Source of the DNA: Devosia geojensis
Lineage (GTDB): Bacteria; Pseudomonadota; Alphaproteobacteria; Rhizobiales; Devosiaceae
Length of the DNA stretch: 64,000 nt
Assembly: GCF_000969415.1 (NCBI RefSeq)
Contig: NZ_JZEX01000046.1
Location: forward strand, 54,144-118,143
Direction: 5' to 3'
Translations under genes and position numbers: made by a program
Shown here: positions 33,356 through 43,515 of the stretch, piece by piece
Layout: the number at the start of each line of letters is the position of its first letter
How positions within the stretch are numbered: position 1 is the stretch's first letter
The notes under the pieces: model-generated
What the model saw: the letters and a program-made list of their open reading frames with translations, nothing else
What the model was told of the DNA's origin: nothing
Database searches by the model: none

Positions 33356-34627
33356 ATGAGTTTTCTCCGTCCCGAGCCCGAGCAGACCGAGGAGCCGGCG
33401 GTCGAGATCGCCCAGGGCGCGCGCTTGGTGCCGCGCATCACCATCCAGGCGTTCTGCGAGCACTCGCAGACCGCCCAGCTCGTCGAGAGCGCCATCCACG
33501 ACCGGCGCATGTCCAAGGTCGCCCTGACCACCCACAACGGCGGCATCGAGGGGGCGATCGAGACCTACAAGTCCAACCCGACGCCCAACCTCATCATCGT
33601 GGAAACGACGCTGCCGCCGGACCAGATCGCCCGTGCTCTCACGCGGCTGGCTGAGGTCTGCGACGCGGCCACCCGCCTCATCGTTCTCGGCCACGTCAAC
33701 GATGTCGTGCTCTACCGCGACCTCATCCGCTCGGGCGTTTCCGAATACATCGTCCTGCCCGACACCGCCCAGTCGATCGTCACGGCCATCACCGACATCT
33801 TCGCCTCCGACAACGCCAAGCCCATCGGGCGCACCGTCGGCTTCATCGCTGCCAAGGGCGGGGCAGGGGCCTCGACCTTCGCCCACAACGTCTCCTGGTC
33901 GATCTCGCAGAGCCTGCGCCAGGATTGCCTCGTCATCGACATGGATCTGCCCTTCGGCACGGCGGGCCTCAACTTCAACCAGGATCCGCCGCACGGCCTC
34001 GCCGACGCGGTGCTCGCCAGCCAGAAGGTCGACCAGGTCATGCTCGACCGGCTGATGAGCAAGGCCGCCAACCATATCAACCTGCTGACCGCCCCGGTGA
34101 CCCTCGATCGCACCTATGATTTCGAGGAGCGCGAGTTCGAGCAGATCGTCGAACTCTGCCAGGCCTCGACGCCCGTGGTCGTGCTCGATATCCCCCATGT
34201 CTGGACCGCCTGGGTGCGCCACACGCTGGCGACGGTCGATGAGGTCGTCATCGTGGCCGAGCCGGATCTTGCGAGCCTGCGCAACGCCAAGAACCTCGCC
34301 GATACCCTCAAGGCCCTGCGCCCCAACGAGGCCGCGCCGCTGCTCGTCCTCAACAAGGTCGGCACGCCCAAGAGGCCCGAGATATCGGCGGGCGAGTTCG
34401 CCGCCTCCGTCGAATGCAAGCTCCTCGGCCATGTGCCGTTCGACGCGGCGCTGTTCGGCACGGCCGCCAACAACGGCCAGATGATCGCCGAGGTCGCCGC
34501 CGGCAACAAGATCAACGAGGTGTTCCGCGCCATCGGCCTGCACGTCACCGGCCGGCAGGAGGCGACGGCGGCCGGACGTGGCGGCAGCCGCCTCAGGCTC
34601 GGCTCGCTCCTGAAGAAGCGGGCCTGA
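33356..34627 (+). CDS. cpaE: Pilus localisation ATPase-like protein CpaE (TadZ)
   Basis: 423 residues: a receiver-like N-terminal domain (about 22-150) and a ParA/MinD-like domain from about 160. The Walker-type loop reads KGGAGAST and so lacks the second lysine of canonical ParA, as seen in many TadZ proteins. A later DIPHVWTAW segment replaces Walker B. It places the pilus machine at the pole. The gene sits only 31 bases after cpaC, leaving no room for cpaD. Confidence 0.92.
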   Translation: MSFLRPEPEQTEEPAVEIAQGARLVPRITIQAFCEHSQTAQLVESAIHDRRMSKVALTTHNGGIEGAIETYKSNPTPNLIIVETTLPPDQIARALTRLAEVCDAATRLIVLGHVNDVVLYRDLIRSGVSEYIVLPDTAQSIVTAITDIFASDNAKPIGRTVGFIAAKGGAGASTFAHNVSWSISQSLRQDCLVIDMDLPFGTAGLNFNQDPPHGLADAVLASQKVDQVMLDRLMSKAANHINLLTAPVTLDRTYDFEEREFEQIVELCQASTPVVVLDIPHVWTAWVRHTLATVDEVVIVAEPDLASLRNAKNLADTLKALRPNEAAPLLVLNKVGTPKRPEISAGEFAASVECKLLGHVPFDAALFGTAANNGQMIAEVAAGNKINEVFRAIGLHVTGRQEATAAGRGGSRLRLGSLLKKRA

Positions 34628-34656
34628 GCGATGGCGGGTTTCGGGAAACGGTAGAG

Positions 34657-36141
<1,485 letters not shown>

Positions 36142-36155
36142 GGGGCTGGATCGAG

Positions 36156-37130
36156 ATGAACACCCTGCTGCTGGCCTTCCTCGTCGTGCTCACCGTCGGT
36201 GCCGCCGGTTTTGCGCTCGTGCCTTCGCTTCTCGGCGACAGCCGCGCCGAAAAGCGCCGCAAGGCCTTGCAGGGCGACATCCAGGCGCGCCGGCGCGACA
36301 ACGCTGCCGCGCGCAGCCGCGAGGAGCGTCGCCGGTCCGTGCAGGATGCGGTCAAGGCCCAGAACGAGGAGCACAAGAAGCGCCGCCGCATATCGCTGGC
36401 CGAGTTCATCTTCCAGGCGGGCATGGACATCAAGCCGCGCGCCTTCATCCGCAACAGCGTCATCGTGGGCGTTGTCCTCTTCGCCGTCCTGGCGCTGGTG
36501 CAGGTGCCGATCTATTTCGCCGCCGTCTTCGGCGTCGCCGGCGCCTACCTGCTGCCGCGCTTCTATCTCGCCCGCCGGCGCCGGCGGTACCAGGACAGGT
36601 TCCTCGACGAGCTGCCCAACGCCGTCGAGGCGATCGTGCGCGGCGTCAAGACGGGCCTGCCCCTCAACGACACGGTCCGGCTGGTGGCCAAGGAGGTCAA
36701 GGAGCCTGTCCGCTCGGAATTCCAGCGCGTGCTCGACCAGCAGGCCTTCGGCATGTCGATGACCGACGCGGTGCAGGTGCTGATCGAGCGCGTGCCGCTG
36801 CCCGAGGTCAACTTCTTCATCGTCGTCATCTCCGTGCAGCAGCAGGCGGGCGGCAACCTCTCGGAGGCGCTGGGGAACCTGGCGCGCGTCCTGCGCAACC
36901 GCAAGAAGATGAAGCTCAAGGTCAAGGCCATGTCGTCCGAGGCCAAGGCGTCAGCCGGCATCATCGGCTCGCTGCCCTTCGTGGTTGCCGGCATCGTCAC
37001 CCTCGTCTCGCCGCGCTACCTCGAGCCGCTGTGGACGACGCCCCTTGGCAATATCTGGCTGGGCGTCGCCTTCTTCATGCTCGTGCTCGGGGTCTTCGTC
37101 ATGAACCGCATGATCCAGTTCGATTACTAA
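36156..37130 (+). CDS. tadB: Inner-membrane pilus platform protein TadB
   Basis: 324 residues. N-terminal membrane helix, a basic cytoplasmic segment, two helices at about 108-140, a T2SSF domain (ELPNAVEAIVRGVKTGLPL; EVNFFIVVISVQQQAGGNL) and C-terminal helices. It couples the CpaF motor to the growing pilus with TadC. Fourteen bases after cpaF. Confidence 0.93.
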   Translation: MNTLLLAFLVVLTVGAAGFALVPSLLGDSRAEKRRKALQGDIQARRRDNAAARSREERRRSVQDAVKAQNEEHKKRRRISLAEFIFQAGMDIKPRAFIRNSVIVGVVLFAVLALVQVPIYFAAVFGVAGAYLLPRFYLARRRRRYQDRFLDELPNAVEAIVRGVKTGLPLNDTVRLVAKEVKEPVRSEFQRVLDQQAFGMSMTDAVQVLIERVPLPEVNFFIVVISVQQQAGGNLSEALGNLARVLRNRKKMKLKVKAMSSEAKASAGIIGSLPFVVAGIVTLVSPRYLEPLWTTPLGNIWLGVAFFMLVLGVFVMNRMIQFDY

Positions 37131-37143
37131 GGGGAGCCCGGCA

Positions 37144-38133
37144 TTGGATTTCGTCGAGACGATCGCCAACCGGGACTTCCTGATCGCGGTGCTCGCCGCC
37201 GTCTCGGCGGCCGCCGTCGTCTTCACGTTCGGGTCGAGCCTCATCGGCCGCTCGGAAATGAAGACGCGCATCCGCCGCGTCGCTCTCGAGCGCGAGAAGC
37301 TGCGCGCCGAGGAGATGGCGCGCCTGCGCGGCGCCGAGCAGACGCGCGCCAGCATCCGTCGGGGCACCGATACGCGCGATTACATGAAGCGCACCGTCGA
37401 GCGCTTCTCGCTGCGCAGGGCCTTTCAGGACGAGACCACCGTCGACAAGCTCGCCAACGCCGGCTATCGCGGCCAGGGTCACCTGACGACCTACCTCTTC
37501 ATGCGCTTTGCAACGCCCCTCGCCATCTTCCTGCTGGCGGCGGTCTACCTCATTTTCGTCCTGCCCGGCGAAAGGCCGCTGTTCCTCGAGATCACCTATG
37601 CGGTGGGCGCGGCCATCGTCGGGTCCTACCTGCCCACGCTCTTGCTCAAGAACCAGACCATGAAGCGCCAGCAGTCGATCCGCCGCGCCTGGCCGGATTG
37701 CCTCGACCTCATGCTGCTCTGCGTCGAATCGGGCATGTCGGTCGAGCACGCCTTCAAGCGCGTCGCCCGCGAGATCGCCGATCAGAGCGCCGAGCTCGCC
37801 GAGGAGATCACGCTGACGACCGCCGAGCTCTCCTTCCTCGACGACCGTTCACGCGCCTTCGAGAATCTGGGCCGGCGCACGGGTCTCGATGGCGTGCGCT
37901 CGGTGATGACGGCGCTCATCCAGGCCGACAAGTACGGCACCTCGGTCGGCCAGGCGCTGCGCGTCATGGCCGAGGAAGGGCGCGAGGCGCGCATGATGGA
38001 AGCCGAAAAGAAGGCCGCCGCGCTTCCCCCCAAGCTCACCGTGCCGCTGATCCTCTTTTTCCTGCCGGTGCTCTTCATCGTCATCATGGCGCCGGCCATG
38101 ATCCAGGCGTTCTCCAACGGGCTCGGCGGGTGA
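37144..38133 (+). CDS. tadC: Inner-membrane pilus platform protein TadC (TTG start)
   Basis: 329 residues from a TTG at 37144, with AAGGGGAG upstream. The membrane and T2SSF topology matches TadB (WPDCLDLMLLCVESGMSVEHAF near residue 182). No in-frame ATG precedes the first helix, so the TTG is well supported. Completes the platform pair with TadB. Confidence 0.92.
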   Translation: MDFVETIANRDFLIAVLAAVSAAAVVFTFGSSLIGRSEMKTRIRRVALEREKLRAEEMARLRGAEQTRASIRRGTDTRDYMKRTVERFSLRRAFQDETTVDKLANAGYRGQGHLTTYLFMRFATPLAIFLLAAVYLIFVLPGERPLFLEITYAVGAAIVGSYLPTLLLKNQTMKRQQSIRRAWPDCLDLMLLCVESGMSVEHAFKRVAREIADQSAELAEEITLTTAELSFLDDRSRAFENLGRRTGLDGVRSVMTALIQADKYGTSVGQALRVMAEEGREARMMEAEKKAAALPPKLTVPLILFFLPVLFIVIMAPAMIQAFSNGLGG

Positions 38134-38248
38134 GGGCTTCTTGCCATTCCCCGTAAAAACATCCCTGGCGCAAACCCTGCGGCACGTGGTTGTTCACGAC
38201 CGGCAGTCGCCACCCGAACCTGGCGATCTCGACGATCCGAACTGGTGA

Positions 38249-39016
38249 TTAGTTCTGCGTCGCGATCCGGTCCCACCGGTTCTGCTGGGTCAGGAGCCGG
38301 CGCACATAGGTCATGTTCGCCTCGACCTCGCCGGGCGGCAGCTCGGCGGCGTAGATGTTGCGCGCCTCGTCGAACCGGCCCTGCAGCCCGATGACGAGCG
38401 CCAGGTTCTGCCGGATACGGCTGGTCGCCCGCGGCATCGCCGCGGCCTGGCGCAGGTAGTGCTCGGCGGCCGTCAGCTCGTTGGTCATGGCGTAGGAAAG
38501 GCCCATGTTGGCAAGCAGGGACGGCTCGCTCGGCGCAATGACCATCGCCTGCTGGTAGAGCGCGCGCGCTTCGCCGTTGCGCCCGAGCTGGTCGAGCGCG
38601 GCGCCCTTGACCGAGAGCGCGTTCCAGTCCGGCGCCTCGGGGCGGATGGCGCTGTCGACGACGTTGAGCGCCTGGCCGAACCGGCCGTCGGCCGTCAGCG
38701 CCTTGGCATAGGCCACGCGCATCTCCGGATCGTTGGGAAAGTCGCGGATTCCGGTCTCGAGAACGGCGACCGCCTGGCCCGTCTGAGCCTGGGCGCGCAG
38801 CGCCGCTGCGTAGTTGATGACGACGTTGCGGTCGCGCGGATTGGCCCTGTAACGGGCGGTGAGGTCGGCGAGCGCCGACAGCGCCTCCTCGCGCGGCATG
38901 CTGGAATAGTCGGGGGTCGGGCCCGCGACACGGGTCGTCGCGCACGCCGAGAGCGCCAGGGCCGCGACGCCCGCGATCAACGCCCTGCGCAAGAATGTGA
39001 GCCGTCGCCCCGGCAC
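38249..39016 (-). CDS. tadD: TadD-like TPR lipoprotein
   Basis: 255 residues. The lipoprotein signal has its lipobox LSAC with Cys25. About four to five tetratricopeptide repeats fill residues 45-230 (for example NDPEMRVAYAKALTADGRFG). TadD is thought to help secretin assembly like a pilotin. It is on the opposite strand to tadC, facing it with 115 bases between stops, so it is transcribed separately. Confidence 0.88.
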   Translation of the reverse strand: MPGRRLTFLRRALIAGVAALALSACATTRVAGPTPDYSSMPREEALSALADLTARYRANPRDRNVVINYAAALRAQAQTGQAVAVLETGIRDFPNDPEMRVAYAKALTADGRFGQALNVVDSAIRPEAPDWNALSVKGAALDQLGRNGEARALYQQAMVIAPSEPSLLANMGLSYAMTNELTAAEHYLRQAAAMPRATSRIRQNLALVIGLQGRFDEARNIYAAELPPGEVEANMTYVRRLLTQQNRWDRIATQN

Positions 39017-39171
39017 GCCGCCACCATCGGTTCAGCGGGCAGCCCCTGCCGCCCTTGGCTTCCGCAATAAATCATTAACCCTAACAGCCGGTTAAAACGG
39101 GCGATTCCGCCGGTTGCCGCCCGACGTGGCGCGCGTTACACGTGCCTCACGCCACCACGAAAGGATGCCCG

Positions 39172-40518
39172 ATGTCCAAGCCCGCGAACCTGCCGGTGAT
39201 CTTCGTCGAGGACGGTGGCGTCGCCGCGGCCGGGCTGTCCGAAGCCCATGTCGCCTGGGCGGAGGCGAACGGCTTTTCCGGCCAGCGCGGTCGGCTCCTG
39301 CCCCTGCCGGGCGAGGAGGGTGCGGTGGCCGGCTATCTCTTCGGGGTCGGCGGAGCCGAGGAACGCCCGGTGATGGTCTCGGGTCTTGCGGGTGCGGCCC
39401 TCGCGGAGGGGAGATATCGGCTCGAGGGTGCCTACGGCGATTCGACCCTCGCAGCGCTCGGCTTCGCGCTCGGCGGCTATCGCTTTGCCCGTTACCGCAA
39501 GGGCTCAGCGCCCGCCGAGCTTGATCCGCCAGACGATGCCGACAAGGCCGAGATCGCACGCCTGCGGGACGCCGCGTTCATGGCCCGCGATCTCATCAAC
39601 ACGCCCGCCAACGACATGGGTCCGGGGGCGCTGGAGGCGGAGATCCGCGCCCTCGCCGGGCGTCACAAGGCCAAGGTGGCGGTGACGGCGGGCGACGAGC
39701 TCCTCGAGGGCAATTTCCCGATGATCCATGCCGTTGGTCGTGCCGCCGGCGAGGCGCCGCGGCTCGTCGACATCACCTGGGGCCGCGAAAGCGACCCCAA
39801 GGTTACGCTCGTGGGCAAGGGCGTCACCTTCGACACCGGCGGGCTCGACATCAAGCCGGCCGCCGGCATGCTGCTGATGAAGAAGGACATGGGCGGCGCC
39901 GCCAACGTCCTTGGTCTTGCCCACGCCATCATGGACGCCGGCCTCAAGGTGCGCCTGCGCGTCCTCATCCCCATCGTCGAGAACGCCATTTCGGCCACCG
40001 CCTTCCGGCCCGGCGACGTGCTGGTCTCGCGCAAGGGAATCTCGGTCGAGATCGGCAACACCGATGCCGAGGGCCGCCTGATCCTCGCCGATGCGCTTGC
40101 GCTTGCCGACGAGGAGAGCCCCGAACTGCTCCTCGACATGGCGACGCTGACGGGCGCGGCCCGCGTCGCTCTCGGTCCCGATCTTCCGCCGCTCTATTCG
40201 AACGACGATGCGCTCGCGCGCGAGCTCGTCGCCGCCGGCATGGCCGCCGACGACCCGCTCTGGCACATGCCGCTCTGGTCGCCCTACGATTCCATGATGG
40301 CCTCGAGGATCGCCGACGTGAACAACGCCGGCACCGGCGGATTCGCCGGCTCGGTGACGGCCGCGTTGTTCCTGCGCCGGTTCGTCGAGAACGCGGGCGC
40401 GTGGGTTCACCTCGGTATCTTCGGCTGGGCGCCGGAAGCGCGTCCCGCCCGGCCGGTCGGCGGCACCGACCAGGGCATCCGCGCCGTTTATGGGGTGCTG
40501 AAGCAGCGGTACGGATAA
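39172..40518 (+). CDS. M17 leucyl aminopeptidase family protein
   Basis: 448 residues. The catalytic core carries KGVTFDTGGLDIKPA near residue 215 and the signature NTDAEGRL near residue 295, with the expected Lys/Asp/Glu ligands for two metals. It trims N-terminal residues from peptides in the cytoplasm. The start at 39172 follows AAGGATG; the in-frame ATG at 39142 is less likely. Shorter than PepA (about 500 residues) and closer to the PepB-like form common in this order. Confidence 0.9.
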   Translation: MSKPANLPVIFVEDGGVAAAGLSEAHVAWAEANGFSGQRGRLLPLPGEEGAVAGYLFGVGGAEERPVMVSGLAGAALAEGRYRLEGAYGDSTLAALGFALGGYRFARYRKGSAPAELDPPDDADKAEIARLRDAAFMARDLINTPANDMGPGALEAEIRALAGRHKAKVAVTAGDELLEGNFPMIHAVGRAAGEAPRLVDITWGRESDPKVTLVGKGVTFDTGGLDIKPAAGMLLMKKDMGGAANVLGLAHAIMDAGLKVRLRVLIPIVENAISATAFRPGDVLVSRKGISVEIGNTDAEGRLILADALALADEESPELLLDMATLTGAARVALGPDLPPLYSNDDALARELVAAGMAADDPLWHMPLWSPYDSMMASRIADVNNAGTGGFAGSVTAALFLRRFVENAGAWVHLGIFGWAPEARPARPVGGTDQGIRAVYGVLKQRYG

Positions 40519-40545
40519 GCCGTGCGAGATAGTTGACGATCACAA

Positions 40546-40574
40546 CGATATAGTTGATGATGTCAACTATATCG
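40546..40574. promoter_or_regulatory. Perfect palindrome, likely MarR autoregulatory operator
   Basis: 12-bp arms CGATATAGTTGA / TCAACTATATCG separated by TGATG. A further half-site, ATAGTTGA, occurs 21 bases upstream (40529-40536). It ends 17 bases before the MarR-GNAT start at 40592, which has no clear Shine-Dalgarno. The size and symmetry fit a MarR-family operator. Confidence 0.7.
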
Positions 40575-40591
40575 ATTTGCCGGTTCCCGCC

Positions 40592-41518
40592 ATGAACGAT
40601 CAAACCAACGACGTCGCCGCCGTGCGGCGCTTCAACCGCTTCTACACCCGCATCATCGGGCTCCTCGAAGACGGAATGCACCGAACACGCTTCACTCTGA
40701 GCGAAGCGCGCGTGCTCCACGAGATCGGCAAGCGCGGCGCGACATCGGGCAGCGAGCTGGCAAGCGAACTGGGCATGGACAGAGCGCAGGTCAGCCGCCT
40801 TCTCATGCGGCTGGTCGGACAGGACCAGGTGTACATCACTCCCGGCAACGACGATCGCCGGCGCAGCAGGGTGTGTTTGACCGCAGAGGGGGAGGAGACC
40901 TACGCCCACCTCAGCCTGATGAGCGACGAGGCCGCCTCCGGCCTCCTGGAGCCGCTCGACCGCAGCGGCCGTCATCGGCTCCTCCAGGCGATGAAGCTCA
41001 TCATGCGCCTGCTGTCCGGCTCCCCCGAGAAGGGGCCGCTGGCGCTGCGTCCCCACCGCATCGGCGAGCTCGGCTGGCTCACGCACCGCCAGGCGGTGCT
41101 CTACAATCAGGAGTACGGCTGGAACAGCGAGTTCGAGGCGCTGATCGCCCGCATCTATGCCGACTACGAAACCGCGCCGGCCGATCCGCCCAGGTCGCTC
41201 TGGGTCGCCGATTTCGACGGGGAGATTGCCGGATCCGTCTTCGTCGTCCCGGCAGCCGGGGAGGAAGGCACGGCGCAACTGCGCATGCTCTACGTGGAGC
41301 CGGGCTTCCGCGGCAAGGGGATCGGGGCCATGCTCGTCGACCAGGCCGTCGTCTTCGCCCGCAACGCCGGCTACAGGCACATGATCCTCTGGACGCAGGA
41401 CTGCCTCGTGTCGGCCCGCCGCATCTACCAGGGCGCCGGTTTCGTGCTGGCGCACGAGGAGAAACACCATTCCTTCGGCGCCGACCTCAACGGCCAGTAC
41501 TGGACGCTGGAGCTCTAG
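40592..41518 (+). CDS. MarR-GNAT fusion regulator/acetyltransferase
   Basis: 308 residues. Residues about 10-140 are a MarR winged helix (LASELGMDRAQVSRLLMRL and a DDRRRSR wing). Residues about 150-308 are a GNAT N-acetyltransferase with the acetyl-CoA loop RGKGIG near 242 and YQGAGFVLAHEE. Such fusions are widespread but their acetylated substrates are mostly unknown. A TTG at 40577 is an alternative start. Its stop codon TAG is the first three bases of the adjacent inverted-repeat element, so the very C-terminus may have been shaped by that insertion. Confidence 0.85.
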   Translation: MNDQTNDVAAVRRFNRFYTRIIGLLEDGMHRTRFTLSEARVLHEIGKRGATSGSELASELGMDRAQVSRLLMRLVGQDQVYITPGNDDRRRSRVCLTAEGEETYAHLSLMSDEAASGLLEPLDRSGRHRLLQAMKLIMRLLSGSPEKGPLALRPHRIGELGWLTHRQAVLYNQEYGWNSEFEALIARIYADYETAPADPPRSLWVADFDGEIAGSVFVVPAAGEEGTAQLRMLYVEPGFRGKGIGAMLVDQAVVFARNAGYRHMILWTQDCLVSARRIYQGAGFVLAHEEKHHSFGADLNGQYWTLEL

Positions 41519-41662
41519 GTTGTGTGGACAGTTAGGTCAGGGCGAGCCGAAAAGGATGGTTTTCGAGAACCGGCGCGCAGCGTACGTTCGGGTACGTGAG
41601 CACGGCAAGCGCAGAAAACAGCCCTTTGCAGGCCGCCATCACCTAACTGTCCACACAACCTA
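41516..41662. mobile_element. 147-bp MITE-like palindromic element
   Basis: Perfect 22-bp terminal inverted repeats (41516-41537 and 41641-41662; TAGGTTGTGTGGACAGTTAG begins the left one). The interior continues as an imperfect hairpin with an apical stem CGTAC / GTACG (41581-41596). No open frame of a transposase lies inside. I see no clear target-site duplication. Likely a non-autonomous mobile repeat. Confidence 0.7.
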
Positions 41663-41679
41663 AAGGCAGGAGCGCCCGC

Positions 41680-42357
41680 TCACGACTCCGGCGTCAGGTC
41701 GCCGGTGATGTGGTCGCTCGCCTCGATGACGAGGGTCTCGAGGTCGACACTGGGCTTGGGAAAGAGCAGCGGAGCGAGGGCGAACCCCGCGACGACGGCG
41801 ACGATCATCGCCCAGCCGGCCACCGCCTTGTGCTTTTCGATGAAGGCGTTCGCCGCCGGCCCGAAGAAGTAGAAGAGGCCGCAGGGCACGAAGTAGCGCA
41901 ATCCCCGTCCGATGAAGCCGTAGATGATGAAGGTCCAGAGGTCGAGACCCGCAACCCCGCTGGTGATGGTCACGACCTTGTAGGGGATGGGCGAGAGTGC
42001 GCCGATGAGGATCATCAGCGGTCCGTTGTCGTTGAAGCTGCGCGTCAGCGAGGCGAAACCTTCGCCAGCCCCGTAGAGCTCGATGATCGCCCGCCCGACC
42101 GTGTCGAAGAGGAAGTAACCGATCGCGTAGCCGGCAAGGCCTCCCGCGACCGACGAAATCGTGCAGATCGCCGCCAGCCGCCAGGCGCGCATCCGGTCGG
42201 CGATGATCATGGGCGCCAGCATGATCTCGGGGAAGATCGGCAGGATCATCGCCTCGAGGAAGCACAGCGCCGCCAGGATCGGTTCAGCCAGCCTGTGCTT
42301 GGTGGCGAGTTTCAGCCGGTCGTAGAAGGAGAGCTTGGGCTTGGCGATGTCTGTCAT
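41680..42357 (-). CDS. VTT/SNARE-associated (YqaA/DedA-like) membrane protein
   Basis: 225 residues with about five hydrophobic segments. FLEAMILPIFPEIMLAPM near residue 33 and GALSPIPYKVVTITSGVAG near residue 118 match the YqaA/VTT pattern, a subgroup of DedA relatives involved in membrane homeostasis. Start at 42357 assumed; ATGs a few codons upstream are possible. Confidence 0.82.
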   Translation of the reverse strand: MTDIAKPKLSFYDRLKLATKHRLAEPILAALCFLEAMILPIFPEIMLAPMIIADRMRAWRLAAICTISSVAGGLAGYAIGYFLFDTVGRAIIELYGAGEGFASLTRSFNDNGPLMILIGALSPIPYKVVTITSGVAGLDLWTFIIYGFIGRGLRYFVPCGLFYFFGPAANAFIEKHKAVAGWAMIVAVVAGFALAPLLFPKPSVDLETLVIEASDHITGDLTPES

Positions 42358-42450
42358 GGGCATGGGCGCGGGTCGGGTCATTCCCACATCGTTCGGGCAA
42401 TTTTATGCGCCGCGCCAATGACAATCGCGTTAAGGTCCTTGGGCAACGTA

Positions 42451-42489
42451 CGAAAAGGTGGATGCCGGCTTTTCGCAGAAAACGTCGCG
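42451..42489. repeat. Hairpin repeat, family B (diverged copy)
   Basis: CGAAAAG (42451-42457) pairs with CTTTTCG (42469-42475), followed by AGAAAACGTCGCG. It shares the AAAAG-TGGATGCC-TTTTC-CGACA pattern of the repeats at 61732-61786 and 62771-62822. Sits between the VTT and ghrA genes. Confidence 0.5.
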
Positions 42490-42501
42490 GCACCCCAGGC
42501 C

Positions 42502-43443
42502 TCAGTAGCCGCGGGTCCGGTCGACGACGTTGACCAGCGGTTTGCCCGCTTCATGGTCCTTGATGACCCGCGAGAAATAGGGGACGCCGCGGCCCTCGTT
42601 CGATATCGCCGCGATGTGCGGGGTGATGTAGCAGGCCTCGATATCCCAGAGGGGGCTCTCGGCCGGCAACGGCTCGACCTCGAAGACATCGAGGCTCGCG
42701 GCGCCGAGCGTTCCGTCGGCGAGCGCGCGCACGATATCGGCTTCCTTCTGGTGCCCGCCGCGCGCCGCATTGATGATCACCGGGCCACCTATGAGCCCGT
42801 CGCGCCGCAGCTTGCCGAAGGTCTCGTAGTTGAGGATGCCCGCCGTCTCGGGCGTCAGCGGCAGGAGATTGACCAGAATGTCGGTGGCCGCGAGGAAGTC
42901 GTCGAACTGCTCCCGGCCGGTGAAGGATGTGACGCCCTCGAGGTGCTTGGCGCTCCGGCTCCAGCCGTTGAGCGTGAAGCCGAGCGCTACGAGGCGCCTC
43001 GCCGCGTCTTCGCCGAGAACGCCCAGCCCCATGATGCCGATATGCGTCTTGCCGGCCGCGGGCGGGTAGAGCTGGCTCCAGCGCCGCGCCTTCTGGTCGG
43101 CGCGGAAGCGCGTGTAGAGCCGGTGATGCATGGTCACGTGCGCAACCACGTAGTCGCTCATGCACTGCGTCAGATCCTCGTCGACGAAGCGCACGATCGG
43201 CACGCCGTCCGGCAGACCCGGGTGGCGCAGCAGCGCATCGACGCCGGCGCCCAGCGACAGGATCGCCTTGAGGTTGGTCAGCCCCTCGAACGCGTCGGGC
43301 TTGGGCTTCCAGACGAAGACATAGGCGATGTCGGCCGGGTCGAACGCATCGCCGCGCCGCACCACGGGGTAGGGGGCCAGCGTCTCGCGCAGCCGGTCGG
43401 CCCAGCGCCCCTCATTGACGTCGGAGAGGTGGAGAAGGAGCAT
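42502..43443 (-). CDS. ghrA: Glyoxylate/hydroxypyruvate reductase A
   Basis: 313 residues of the D-2-hydroxyacid dehydrogenase family. The Rossmann GIMGLGVLGEDAAR lies near residue 138. NAARGGH carries the substrate Arg, and PHIAAIS contains the catalytic His; both fit the GhrA subgroup. NADPH-dependent reduction of glyoxylate and hydroxypyruvate in the cytoplasm. No operon partner; it lies 72 bases upstream of the cycM stop on the same strand. Confidence 0.9.
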   Translation of the reverse strand: MLLLHLSDVNEGRWADRLRETLAPYPVVRRGDAFDPADIAYVFVWKPKPDAFEGLTNLKAILSLGAGVDALLRHPGLPDGVPIVRFVDEDLTQCMSDYVVAHVTMHHRLYTRFRADQKARRWSQLYPPAAGKTHIGIMGLGVLGEDAARRLVALGFTLNGWSRSAKHLEGVTSFTGREQFDDFLAATDILVNLLPLTPETAGILNYETFGKLRRDGLIGGPVIINAARGGHQKEADIVRALADGTLGAASLDVFEVEPLPAESPLWDIEACYITPHIAAISNEGRGVPYFSRVIKDHEAGKPLVNVVDRTRGY

Positions 43444-43515
43444 CGGATGCCTCGCCTCTAAACGAAACGGGCCGCCCCTGCGGCAGCCCGTCGAAATGAT
43501 CGCGATGGAAGCCGC

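Noticed and set aside
41516..41662. Insertion sequence
   Set aside because: Too short and has no transposase frame; recorded as a MITE-like repeat instead.
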